From Rubrobacter sp. (GTDB taxonomy: Bacteria; Actinomycetota; Rubrobacteria; Rubrobacterales; Rubrobacteraceae), in the NCBI GenBank assembly GCA_019247245.1, contig JAFAPF010000065.1:1-7723 (forward strand): a DNA stretch of 7,723 nt, in the 5' to 3' direction. The position numbers were made by a program, and so were the translations under genes. The notes beneath the pieces were generated by a model. That model did no database searches. It was not told the DNA's origin and was given only the letters and a program-made list of their open reading frames with translations. This document shows positions 1 through 6,005 of this stretch, piece after piece. Each line of letters opens with the position of its first letter. Position 1 is the first letter of the stretch.

Positions 1-1
1 G

Positions 2-361
2 AATCAGTTCACCGTTCCTTCAGACAGTTCGAGTGTCCAACTCAAGAACGATATCGCTTCTGCTATCACCAAGAAGGTTCACGCTTCTGTGACCGGGGCG
101 CCGGAGTCTCATGCAATGGTTTCGTTCACTAAAGCCCCTCCTGAGAGCTTTTTCGCTGGCGGCGGGCCTGTGGCCTACGGACGCATGGTGTGACTCATCC
201 ACACCAGCCGTACAGAAGAGGATAAGCGCAAGTTGATCAACAAACGGGCAGATACTTGGAGCGAGGTCATCGGGGAACCGAGGGAGGGATTTGCAATGTT
301 CCTCCAAGAGATCCCAGTTAGTCTAATGCTAGAGTACGGCGACGTCCTGCCGGAAGCTTGA
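2..361 (+). pseudogene. Tautomerase (cis-CaaD-like, Tautomerase_3 type), nonsense-disrupted and cut by the window edge
   Basis: Reading from base 2 gives about 63 codons, a TGA at 191-193, then 55 codons in the same frame to a second TGA at 359-361. Seen: an N-terminal QFTVPS, then KVHASVTGAP, GGGPVAYGRMV, stop, LIHTSRTEEDKRKLI, GEPREGFAMFLQEIP and a C-terminal LEYGDVLPEA. This order matches small tautomerases of the cis-3-chloroacrylic acid dehalogenase-like group, which use an N-terminal proline as general base; that residue lies off the left edge. The family usually has an IRxxR element, and here the first arginine is His (IHTSR), a second sign of decay. The extra lysine in TKKVH may be a duplicated AAG. 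The stop falls where a glycine codon is expected (GGA to TGA). No frameshift is needed, so this is a rather young pseudogene. The substrate cannot be inferred. Confidence 0.78.
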
Positions 362-435
362 GAGAACTACGTAGCATGAAGAAGAGAGCTGGGGTGGTTA
401 GCGCTCCGACTCTCCTTAAGCTGGTAAACACAAGT

Positions 436-454
436 GCTAGCTCAGCGAGCTAGC
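436..454 (-). terminator. Hairpin at the end of the small secreted-protein gene
   Basis: GCTAGCTC (436-443) and GAGCTAGC (447-454) are perfect inverted copies around a 3-base loop. The stop codon of the minus-strand gene (450-452) lies inside the stem. On the minus strand the stem is followed by ACTTGTGTTTACC, which is only weakly T-rich, so it is an imperfect intrinsic terminator. The position at the gene's end is the main argument. Confidence 0.45.
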
Positions 455-665
455 GATTGCAAGGAAAGTTGACGTTGCCACTCGGGGTGACAACAGTATT
501 CCCCTGTCCACTGAAATCTTTACAGTAGAAAACTACTGCCCCGTTTCCTCCATCCGCTTCACCACCGCTTAATAAGGACGGATCTGCCAAGACCGCGCCG
601 GCGGAAGCCACCAGTATCACTGCTGCTATTAACGCTACCAACAGAACCAACAAGATGCACTACAC
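450..665 (-). pseudogene. Small secreted peptide gene, apparent stop at codon 2
   Basis: On the minus strand a GTG at 665-663 sits 5 bases after AGGAGGT (677-671). The next codon is TAG (662-660), then TGC ATC and an open frame to TAG at 450-452. If codon 2 was once AAG (Lys), the original began with a charged residue followed by ILLVLLVALIAAVILVASAG, a good signal peptide with likely cleavage after AVLA. The mature part is about 44 residues, rich in Gly, Asn and Ser, with two cysteines (FYCKDF and FPCNR) and the phrase VVTPSGNVNF. Initiation at TTG 653 would skip the stop, but it lacks both a close ribosome binding site and the usual positive n-region. The function is unknown; small secreted peptides of this style are, from memory, seen in Rubrobacter. 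If the TTG is used, the gene is alive and makes 67 residues. Confidence 0.55.
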
Positions 666-670
666 CCGCA

Positions 671-677
671 ACCTCCT
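671..677 (-). promoter_or_regulatory. Shine-Dalgarno for the secreted-peptide gene
   Basis: The minus strand reads AGGAGGT here, 5 bases before GTG at 665-663. This points to GTG 665 as the ancestral start, directly followed by TAG. The distance to the alternative TTG at 653 is 17 bases, too long for normal use. Confidence 0.5.
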
Positions 678-996
678 GTTCCTGTCACCCCCTCGTTGGG
701 CGGCTCTTCTCGGAAACCGATATCCAGAAACATGTATAAGACCAAGGCGTTAAGGATGGAATGAAGAGTTCAGTACTCGTGGCGCTAATAAGGCTGACAA
801 GATATAGTGGTACTCAATACAAATGCGAGCGGCGCGCACGGGTTCTGCAAGGGACGAGGAGGACTCAAGAACCTATCCTACCTGCCAGTAGGCCAAAGCA
901 GCTATAGCAGCTATCTATATTGTAGTTTCGCACCCGGTAACCGGGTGTACTATATATAAGGTATGTGATAAAGCTAGAACATCCTCAGCCTATAAC
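678..996. other. Gene-free stretch with short repeats
   Basis: No frame shows a recognisable protein and there is no tRNA-like fold. It holds a 9-base tandem duplication (AGCAGCTAT at 897-905 and 906-914), a GC-rich dyad (931-947) and an AT-rich run TACTATATATAAGG (948-961). It should contain the upstream signals of the minus-strand secreted-peptide gene and of the plus-strand NRDE gene, but I see no consensus promoter pair. Confidence 0.6.
931..947. repeat. Perfect 8-bp dyad upstream of the NRDE pseudogene
   Basis: CACCCGGT (931-938) and ACCGGGTG (940-947) are exact inverted copies around one central A. The near absence of a loop fits a repressor operator better than an RNA terminator. It is followed at once by an AT-rich run, TACTATATATAAGG, and lies 50 bases before the NRDE start. 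An operator overlapping a former promoter is an inference. Confidence 0.35.
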
Positions 997-1761
997 GTGT
1001 GCCTGATCCTCTTTGCTAACGAGGCTAACTCTCGTTACCGGCTTAGCAGCCAACCGCGACGAGTTCTACTCCCGTCCAACGGCACCTGCTACTTCTGGAA
1101 AGAGGTACCAGAGGTCCTTGCTGGCAAGGACCTAAAGAGTGGTGGGAGCTGGATGGGAGTGACCCGCAGTGACAAGGTTGCGGCGATCACCAACTTCCGT
1201 GGGCCTGGTAAGGTGCGGGAGAACGTTCTTTCTCGTGGCAACTTGGTGAGTGACTTTTTGATGAGCAGCGAATCACCGGATGTGTTTATCGACAAGCTTC
1301 GTAGCCAAGCTCGAAAGTACAACGGTTTCAATCTCTTGTTAGGCACTGCTGAGGAGTTGTGTGGTGCTACAACCAGTACGATAGGCCACTGCGCAGAATC
1401 GGCCCAGGCATTCACGGCCTCAGCAACGCCTTCCTCGATACCCCTTGGCCAAGGTGGAGCATGGTAAGCGCGCTCTAGAACGTCTCATGATGGACAAAAA
1501 GAGATAACATCCGAGCGAGTCTTCCCAATTCTAGAGGATCACTCTCCAGCGGCAGATGACGAGCTCCCGGATACCAGTATAGGGCTGGAGTTGGAAAGGA
1601 TGCTCTCGGCCCCGTTCATCCGCACTCAGGATTACGGAACCCGCTCCTCAATAGTCTTACTCATCGAGTACACAGGTAGCGTTGCCTTCGTCGAACGCAG
1701 CTTCAACCCCAGAGACGAAAGCCAAAAAGAGGTTCGGTACGAGTGCTACATCAAGCCGTAG
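997..1761 (+). pseudogene. NRDE/TANGO2-family protein, five indels
   Basis: The protein can be rebuilt by switching frames at five points. GTG TGC at 997 gives MCLILFA...RYRL. About 5 bases are lost near 1045, after which 1046 onward reads AANRDEFYSRPTAPAT, the family's signature NRDE box. One base is lost at 1093 (a T run), then FWKEVPEVLAGKDLKSGGSW through NGFNLLLGTAEEL. A TG duplication at 1360-1361 leads to WCYNQYDRPLRRIGPGIHG and LSNAFLDTPWP. One base is lost near 1450, then KVEHGKRALERLMMDKK. One base is lost in the A run at 1496-1500, then EITSERVFPILED to FIRTQDYGTRSSIVLL, FVERSF and TAG at 1759-1761. The rebuilt length of about 257 residues equals the family norm. The family has an N-terminal Met-Cys resembling Ntn hydrolases and its biochemical role is poorly defined. 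The first two indels compensate, so an intact-looking 156-codon frame survives in which the NRDE box is scrambled. No ribosome binding site precedes the GTG. Confidence 0.9.
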
Positions 1762-2430
1762 AGAGGCCCTGCAAGAAGTGCAACCAGTAGCGATCTTCCC
1801 AGTTGGTTCAAAGAAATATATAGTAAAGTACCTAGGGCTTTGATAGATCCAATGCTAAACGGTGGCGAGTGGAGCATCCAAGAATGTTAATAAGCACATG
1901 TTTCCCTGCCATGAGACTCTCCTTTCCAAGGGTGTTATACCCTGACCTTTGCCCCGTTAAGACATGATTAAATTTGTCGTTTAATCAAGGCGACGTATGG
2001 TATTTCTCTGGTAACCGCAAGACTGCCACGTTCGAAGCGCACCCCACGGCTGGTGTCAGTGAGCAGGGCGCGGAACGATGCTCGGGCAGTTTAGTAGCTT
2101 GAGACCTCTACCCAGACTTAAGCCTTTGCAAAGACCAGACACCTAATCTTCACCATCTTAACGTATGAAACAGGAGCTACGCTTCAATAGCCTGTGACGC
2201 GGGGCACCTGAGCTGCGACTGCTGCAGGTGTAAGTGGTGGCATTCTACCTTGGCACACTACAGTGCTCTGTAATGACGTTGAGCGATAACGTCTGGTAAG
2301 CGTACAGATACACAGCCGTAAAAGATGCAGGCGGGAAAAGGATTATAGATCTTTCGAGCGCGGCATTCCCAGGAGAAGCTAGCTGGCCCAGCTCCATCGC
2401 AAGCTGCTGAATATCGCCCCGCAGCGGAGA
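1762..2430. other. Long stretch without recognisable genes
   Basis: About 670 bases with no convincing coding frame on either strand. A short plus frame (FSGNRKTATFEAHPTAG, near 2010-2060) and a minus frame near 2245-2500 match no family I know. Two inverted repeats occur: TGATTAAA-N7-TTTAATCA at 1965-1987, and GACGTT-N7-AACGTC at 2275-2293. A sampled line is near 48% GC. It may hold genes decayed beyond recognition by eye, as its left neighbour is plainly decaying. Confidence 0.55.
1965..1987. repeat. AT-rich inverted repeat
   Basis: TGATTAAA (1965-1972) and TTTAATCA (1980-1987) are exact inverted copies with a 7-base spacer TTTGTCG. It could be an operator for a dimeric regulator or a weak hairpin. 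No gene start lies close by, and one such repeat in this length is not beyond chance. Confidence 0.3.
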
Positions 2431-2459
2431 TTGAAAAACTTTGCGAGGCGAGTGATACT
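2431..2459 (+). promoter_or_regulatory. Candidate sigma-70-type promoter of the nad operon
   Basis: TTGAAA at 2431-2436 (5 of 6 to the -35 consensus), a 17-base spacer, then GATACT at 2454-2459 (4 of 6 to the -10 consensus). Transcription would start near 2466 and leave a leader of about 77 bases before nadA. I see no clear operator in the leader. Confidence 0.45.
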
Positions 2460-2531
2460 GTATGTAGTGGTTTGTTACAATCGACCGAGCTTGCAACGAT
2501 TTCGTGTAGCAAGCGCGCCGTCGACAGTTAC

Positions 2532-2538
2532 AAGGAGG
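2532..2538 (+). promoter_or_regulatory. Shine-Dalgarno of nadA
   Basis: AAGGAGG ends 4 bases before TTG at 2543. It is strong but closely spaced. It decides the TTG start, since no ATG or GTG with a better site lies near the conserved N-terminus. Confidence 0.75.
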
Positions 2539-2542
2539 CGTC

Positions 2543-3493
2543 TTGCAGATTTTAGAGCTTCGGACTGACTACTTCGAGGAGATACAGCGGGTAAAGGACG
2601 ATCTTAACGCGGTGATCCTGGCGCACTACTATCAGGAGCCGGAGATCCAGGACCTGGCTGACTTCGTTGGGGACTCTTTAGGTTTGGCGAGGCAAGTGCA
2701 GGGGACGGCGGCGGACGTGATCGTGTTTTGCGGGGTGCACTTCATGGCGGAGACAGCCAAAATACTGAACCCAACCAAGACAGTCGTGGTACCGGACCTC
2801 CAAGCCGGTTGCTCGCTCGCCGACAGCTGTCCGCCAGAGGCTTTCAGCAAGTTTATAGAGGAGCATCCGGGGCACGCTGTCGTGTCCTACGTCAACACGT
2901 CAGCGGAGGTCAAGGCTCTATCAGATGTAATCTGCACGTCCAGCAACGCAGAGAAGATGATACAGAATATCCCGGAAGAGACCCCCATCGTCTTCGGGCC
3001 GGACAAGCACCTGGGCCGCTACCTCATCGAGAAGACCGGGCGGGACATGGTCCTGTGGCAGGGAACGTGCATGGTGCACATCCTTTTCTCCGAAAGGAAG
3101 ATACGCCAGCTCAAGGTGAGACACCCGGATGCTGAGGTTCTGGCACACCCGGAGTGCGAAGCGCGGGTCTTACGGCTCGCTGACCACATCGGGAGCACCT
3201 CTTCATTATTGAAGCGGGCAGTAGAGAGCCCCGCAAGGAAGTTTATCGTAGCAACGGAGCCGGGGATACTGCACCAGATGCGCAAGGCTGCGCCGGAGAA
3301 AGAGTTCATACGGGCACCGGGCAAGGGCCCAGAGGGTGCCTGTGAAGCGTGTAGCGAGTGTCCGCACATGCGCCGGAATACTCTGGAGAAGCTTTACGGG
3401 TGCATGAGCAACCTCTCGCCGGAGATAACGTTGGACGAGGACTTGCGCTTGCGGGCCTTGCGGTCCATAGAGCGGATGCTGGAGATAGGGTAG
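2543..3493 (+). CDS. nadA: Quinolinate synthase NadA
   Basis: Condenses iminoaspartate with dihydroxyacetone phosphate to quinolinate, the second step of de novo NAD synthesis from aspartate, in the cytoplasm. The 316 residues are within the family range. Seen in order: [19 protein letters not shown] (28-45), [15 protein letters not shown] (61-75) with Cys63, [14 protein letters not shown] (84-97), WQGTCMVH (172-179) with Cys176, HPECEARV (202-209), and a C-terminal CxxCxxC at 267, 270 and 273 followed by [15 protein letters not shown]. Cys63, Cys176 and one of the last three cysteines (by analogy with E. coli, the last) should hold the 4Fe-4S cluster that binds the substrate. All the expected cysteines are present, so the enzyme looks active. 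The start is TTG, set by AAGGAGG. The stop TAG overlaps the nadC start GTG by one base, implying translational coupling. The desulfurase downstream probably serves its cluster. Confidence 0.96.
   Translation: MQILELRTDYFEEIQRVKDDLNAVILAHYYQEPEIQDLADFVGDSLGLARQVQGTAADVIVFCGVHFMAETAKILNPTKTVVVPDLQAGCSLADSCPPEAFSKFIEEHPGHAVVSYVNTSAEVKALSDVICTSSNAEKMIQNIPEETPIVFGPDKHLGRYLIEKTGRDMVLWQGTCMVHILFSERKIRQLKVRHPDAEVLAHPECEARVLRLADHIGSTSSLLKRAVESPARKFIVATEPGILHQMRKAAPEKEFIRAPGKGPEGACEACSECPHMRRNTLEKLYGCMSNLSPEITLDEDLRLRALRSIERMLEIG
3481..3484 (+). promoter_or_regulatory. Ribosome binding site of nadC
   Basis: GGAG lies inside the last codons of nadA, 8 bases before GTG at 3493. It supports the short nadC start over the in-frame upstream ATG at 3367 or GTG at 3358, both of which would sit deep inside nadA. 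Confidence 0.6.
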
Positions 3494-4365
3494 TGGAGGA
3501 ATTAGGACTACGAAGACCGCAGGCTGCTCTCCTCGACCTCGCTCGCACAGCCCTACAGGAGGACGTAGGACGTGGTGATGTCACGTCCCTGCTCACGATC
3601 GCCGAAGAAACCCAGGCCCGGGCTCGCTTTGTGGCCCGCGAGGCCCTAGTCGTCTCGGGCCTCAAGGTGGCGCGAGCAGTCTTTTTCGAAGCGGGCGGCG
3701 AGGAGAAGTTGAGCTTCGCAGCGCTCACGAGCGAGGGTGTTCGTGTGCCGGTTGGCGCAGTGCTGGCGGAGATCGAGGGGCTTGCGCGGCCGATCCTCGC
3801 CGCCGAGCGCGTTTCACTGAACCTCCTTATGCACCTTTCGGGGATCGCTACGCTTACCAACCGGTACGTGGAAGCCGTTGACGGAACAGGGGTCAGGATC
3901 GTCGACACCCGCAAGACTACACCCGGCCTGAGGCTAGCGGAGAAAGCAGCGGTGCGAGTCGGGGGTAGCATGAATCACCGCTTCGGGCTCGACGACGGTA
4001 TCCTTATCAAGGATAACCATCTCGCGCTCATCGGCGATGTCGCCGAAGCCGTCCGTCGGGTCCGGACGAAGGCACCGCACCTCCTGAAGATTGAGGTCGA
4101 AGTTGAGAGCCTCGAAGCGCTCAAGGCAGCCCTTTTGGCCGGAGTGGATGCGGTTCTCTTAGACAATATGTCACCCGAGGAGGTCCACCGCTGCGTCGAA
4201 CTGGTACGTAAGGAACGTCCAGGCACCCTCGTGGAGGTCTCTGGCGGGATTGATCTGTGGAACATCCGCTCCTATGCCGAGGCAGGCCCGGACCTCATCT
4301 CCGTGGGAGCACTCACGCACTCGGCCTCATCGGTAGATATCTCCTTGGAGGTGGAGCCGTGTTAG
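3493..4365 (+). CDS. nadC: Nicotinate-nucleotide pyrophosphorylase (carboxylating) NadC
   Basis: Transfers the phosphoribosyl group of PRPP to quinolinate with loss of CO2, giving nicotinate mononucleotide, the step after NadA. The 290 residues match the usual length. Seen: LxEDVGRGDVTS (21-32), AAERVSLNLLMHLSGIAT (103-120), DTRKTTPGLR (138-147), NHRFGLDDGILIKDNH (161-176), EVEVES (201-206), LLDNMSP (222-228), EVSGGI (248-253) and ISVGALTHSA (269-278). These carry the Arg, Lys and His residues that bind quinolinate and PRPP and the acidic residues at the active site. One unusual residue: the motif before NHR reads GGSM where a third glycine is common. The GTG start overlaps the nadA stop (TAGTG). 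The last codons overlap the GTG from which the nadB remnant would begin, so the operon was once tightly packed. Confidence 0.96.
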   Translation: MEELGLRRPQAALLDLARTALQEDVGRGDVTSLLTIAEETQARARFVAREALVVSGLKVARAVFFEAGGEEKLSFAALTSEGVRVPVGAVLAEIEGLARPILAAERVSLNLLMHLSGIATLTNRYVEAVDGTGVRIVDTRKTTPGLRLAEKAAVRVGGSMNHRFGLDDGILIKDNHLALIGDVAEAVRRVRTKAPHLLKIEVEVESLEALKAALLAGVDAVLLDNMSPEEVHRCVELVRKERPGTLVEVSGGIDLWNIRSYAEAGPDLISVGALTHSASSVDISLEVEPC

Positions 4366-4619
4366 CGTCGGGATTAGTGGTGATCGATGGCGGAATCGCC
4401 GAAAATACTGCGACACTCCCGATGACCCACAGGGAAGCGGAGGTCGCCATTCTTACCAAGCTTGCCGCTGCGGGCGGACCCAGAAAGGGAGTGCGAGAGG
4501 ACTGCACCTTTCAGGAGGAGCTCGGAGAGACAGCTTTAGGCCGGGCGCTCGTCCCCCGAACGATATTCGAAGGTGGTCTACCAGCCTGCCAGCAGAGAAG
4601 TTTGCCACTACTCGTGTGA
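4359..4619 (+). pseudogene. nadB: L-aspartate oxidase (nadB) remnant
   Basis: A GTG at 4359, overlapping the nadC stop, opens a frame of 86 residues to TGA at 4617-4619. Residues 6-34 read LVVIDGGIAENTATL, six or so unrelated residues, then AEVAILTK. NadB and other succinate dehydrogenase-type flavoproteins start with VVIGGGIAGLTAAL...GAEVAILTK, so this looks like the N-terminal FAD-binding beta-alpha-beta unit with two key glycines changed (to Asp and Glu). A full NadB has about 500-540 residues, so over 80% is gone. Downstream the frame shows nothing clear. In another frame at about 4585-4623, SREVCHYSCD faintly recalls the SRG-HYR-D near the NadB C-terminus, which would mean a large internal deletion; that part is weak. 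Its place in a nadA-nadC-desulfurase operon is where nadB is expected. The alternative is an unrelated small protein. Confidence 0.65.
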
Positions 4620-4624
4620 CGTAT

Positions 4625-4633
4625 AAGGGAAAG
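4625..4633 (+). promoter_or_regulatory. Ribosome binding site of the cysteine desulfurase
   Basis: AAGGGAAAG lies 6 to 9 bases before TTG at 4640. It favours TTG 4640 over GTG 4616, which has no nearby purine-rich site. Confidence 0.45.
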
Positions 4634-4639
4634 TGTCTA

Positions 4640-5788
4640 TTGCCGATCTACTTAGATAACAATGCCACAACCCCGTTAGACGAGCGTATCCTTGAGGTGA
4701 TGCTGCCTTACTTCAAGGATGACTTCGGCAACCCGGCTTCGACGACCCATCTCTTCGGCTGGGTCGCCGCCGCGGCCGTGGACCTCGCTCGAGAGGAGCT
4801 AGCCACCTCCATTGGCGCCTCGCCTGAGGAGATATCGTTCACCAGCGGCGCGACTGAGTCGGACAACACTGCCTTGGTAGGTCTACTGCGCCCCGGTGAC
4901 CACCTCGTAACAGCCGCCACCGAGCACGAGGCCGTCCTAGAAACGGCGCGTTACCTGGAGCGTGTCGGAGTGAGGATGACAGTACTCCCGGTCGACGGTG
5001 TTGGGCTCGTCTCCCCCGACGCTCTACGAGAAGCTATAGAACCTGAGACTACGCTCGTATCGATAATGCTTGCTAACAACGAGACTGGCGCCCTCAACCC
5101 GGTTCGCGAGCTGGCGGCGGTTTCACATGAACGCGGCGTCCGCTTTCACACTGATGCTGCACAAGCCCTCGCTAAGATCCGGATAGACGTCGAAGAGCTC
5201 GGCATCGATCTTATGAGCCTCTCTGCGCATAAGTGTTACGGACCAAAAGGCATCGGGGCCCTATACATCCGGCGACGTCCGGCGCGTGGCGTGCGCCGTG
5301 TAAACCTTAGTCCCCTCCTCCGTGGCGGTGGCCAAGAGAGAGGCTTAAGGAGCGGCACACTCAACGTGCCTGGTATCGTAGGTTTCGGTCGGGCTGCAGC
5401 CTTGGGCGCTGCGTCACTGCCGGCTGAGGCGGCGAAGATCTCGAACCTCAGGGACACGCTCTTCGCGCGCCTCCGCGCTGGCATAGCGGCCGTGCGGCTC
5501 AACGGTCACCCGACAGAACGGTTGCCGGGCACCCTGAACGTTTCCTTCCCCAGCATCGACGCCGCGGACCTACTTGGTGCCCTGCCAGACATTGCGGCGT
5601 CGTCGGGCTCTGCCTGCGCGTCCCTAAACTCTAAGTCCTCCCATGTGCTGAGGGCAATGGGCCTTGAGGATGGGAGGTCGGCCACCATCCGTTTTAGCCT
5701 TGGGCGATTCACCACCTCCGACGAGATCGAACGTGCCGCAGTGCTTGTGGTGCGTACTGCTAGGGAGCTCGGGGTTCCGGTTACATAG
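4640..5788 (+). CDS. Cysteine desulfurase, NifS/IscS type
   Basis: A PLP enzyme that removes sulfur from L-cysteine as a persulfide for Fe-S cluster assembly; in this operon it probably serves the NadA cluster, as the nad-linked nifS of Bacillus subtilis does. From TTG 4640 it has 382 residues. Seen: PIYLDNNATTP at the N-terminus, TSGATESDN (69-77), TEHEAVLETARYLE (94-107) with the PLP-stacking His96, NNETGALNPV (146-155), HTDAAQALAKI (171-181), SAHKCYGPKG (195-204) with Schiff-base Lys198, RSGTLNVPGIVGFG (237-250), and SSGSACASLNSKSSHVLRAMG (321-341) with the persulfide Cys326. All catalytic residues are present. The start could also be GTG 4616 (390 residues), overlapping the nadB-remnant stop; TTG gives the usual family N-terminus and a better ribosome site. 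I leave the symbol open because nifS, iscS and others share this fold. Confidence 0.93.
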   Translation: MPIYLDNNATTPLDERILEVMLPYFKDDFGNPASTTHLFGWVAAAAVDLAREELATSIGASPEEISFTSGATESDNTALVGLLRPGDHLVTAATEHEAVLETARYLERVGVRMTVLPVDGVGLVSPDALREAIEPETTLVSIMLANNETGALNPVRELAAVSHERGVRFHTDAAQALAKIRIDVEELGIDLMSLSAHKCYGPKGIGALYIRRRPARGVRRVNLSPLLRGGGQERGLRSGTLNVPGIVGFGRAAALGAASLPAEAAKISNLRDTLFARLRAGIAAVRLNGHPTERLPGTLNVSFPSIDAADLLGALPDIAASSGSACASLNSKSSHVLRAMGLEDGRSATIRFSLGRFTTSDEIERAAVLVVRTARELGVPVT

Positions 5789-6005
5789 AGAGCTCTCCGC
5801 CCCATGCGCTTGGAGTATTATTGGAGATTCTCAGGCTTTCCCAATACCTCCCTTTAGCGGCCAGGTGATAAACAAATCTGAAGCAACTACGATAAAGGGC
5901 GTTGAGAAGGTTCCTAGGCGTACAAGTCCTATACCTAAAGACAAAGGTAGTCGGGGCGCAGTTGTTCCAGCTCTCTTTGTCTACTGGTAGTTCGTCAGTT
6001 TGTCC
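5789..6005. other. Intergenic space between convergent genes
   Basis: The desulfurase (+) and the hydrolase (-) face each other here, so terminators are expected for both. The best candidate stem is AGACAAAG (5939-5946) with CTTTGTCT (5975-5982), but its loop is 28 bases and no clear T run follows. I see no gene. Confidence 0.5.

Noticed and set aside
191..193. TGA in the tautomerase as selenocysteine or recoded TGA
   Set aside because: Genes nearby use TGA as a stop (361, 4619), the expected residue is glycine, not cysteine, and neighbouring genes are broken by other means.
20..307. 95-codon minus-strand frame opposite the tautomerase
   Set aside because: The plus strand has clear tautomerase homology through this stretch; the minus frame has no motif.
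1089..1415. 108-codon minus-strand frame opposite the NRDE pseudogene
   Set aside because: Shadow of the NRDE coding sequence, with no family resemblance.
2275..2293. GACGTT-N7-AACGTC repeat as an operator
   Set aside because: A six-base stem is expected by chance in this length, and it lies well upstream of the likely nad promoter.
2245..2512. Two minus-strand frames upstream of nadA
   Set aside because: No ribosome site, no motif, and they overlap each other; they are likely chance frames in gene-free DNA.
3358..3492. Upstream extension of nadC
   Set aside because: The frame is open into nadA, but those codons do not look like NadC, and GTG 3493 has a good ribosome site and the standard N-terminus.
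3306..3971. 221-codon minus-strand frame opposite nadA and nadC
   Set aside because: It is a shadow of two well-conserved genes, with low-complexity Ser/Arg/Ala composition typical of antisense frames in GC-rich DNA.
4257..4358. Upstream extension of the nadB remnant
   Set aside because: It would lie fully inside the conserved C-terminal part of nadC; only the sequence after GTG 4359 resembles NadB.
5939..5982. Inverted repeat AGACAAAG/CTTTGTCT as a bidirectional terminator
   Set aside because: The loop is 28 bases, the stem is only 8 pairs and no proper T run follows on either strand.
5664..5990. Open plus frame over the desulfurase end and the intergenic space
   Set aside because: Its first part is an out-of-frame shadow of the desulfurase and the remainder has no recognisable motif or start site.
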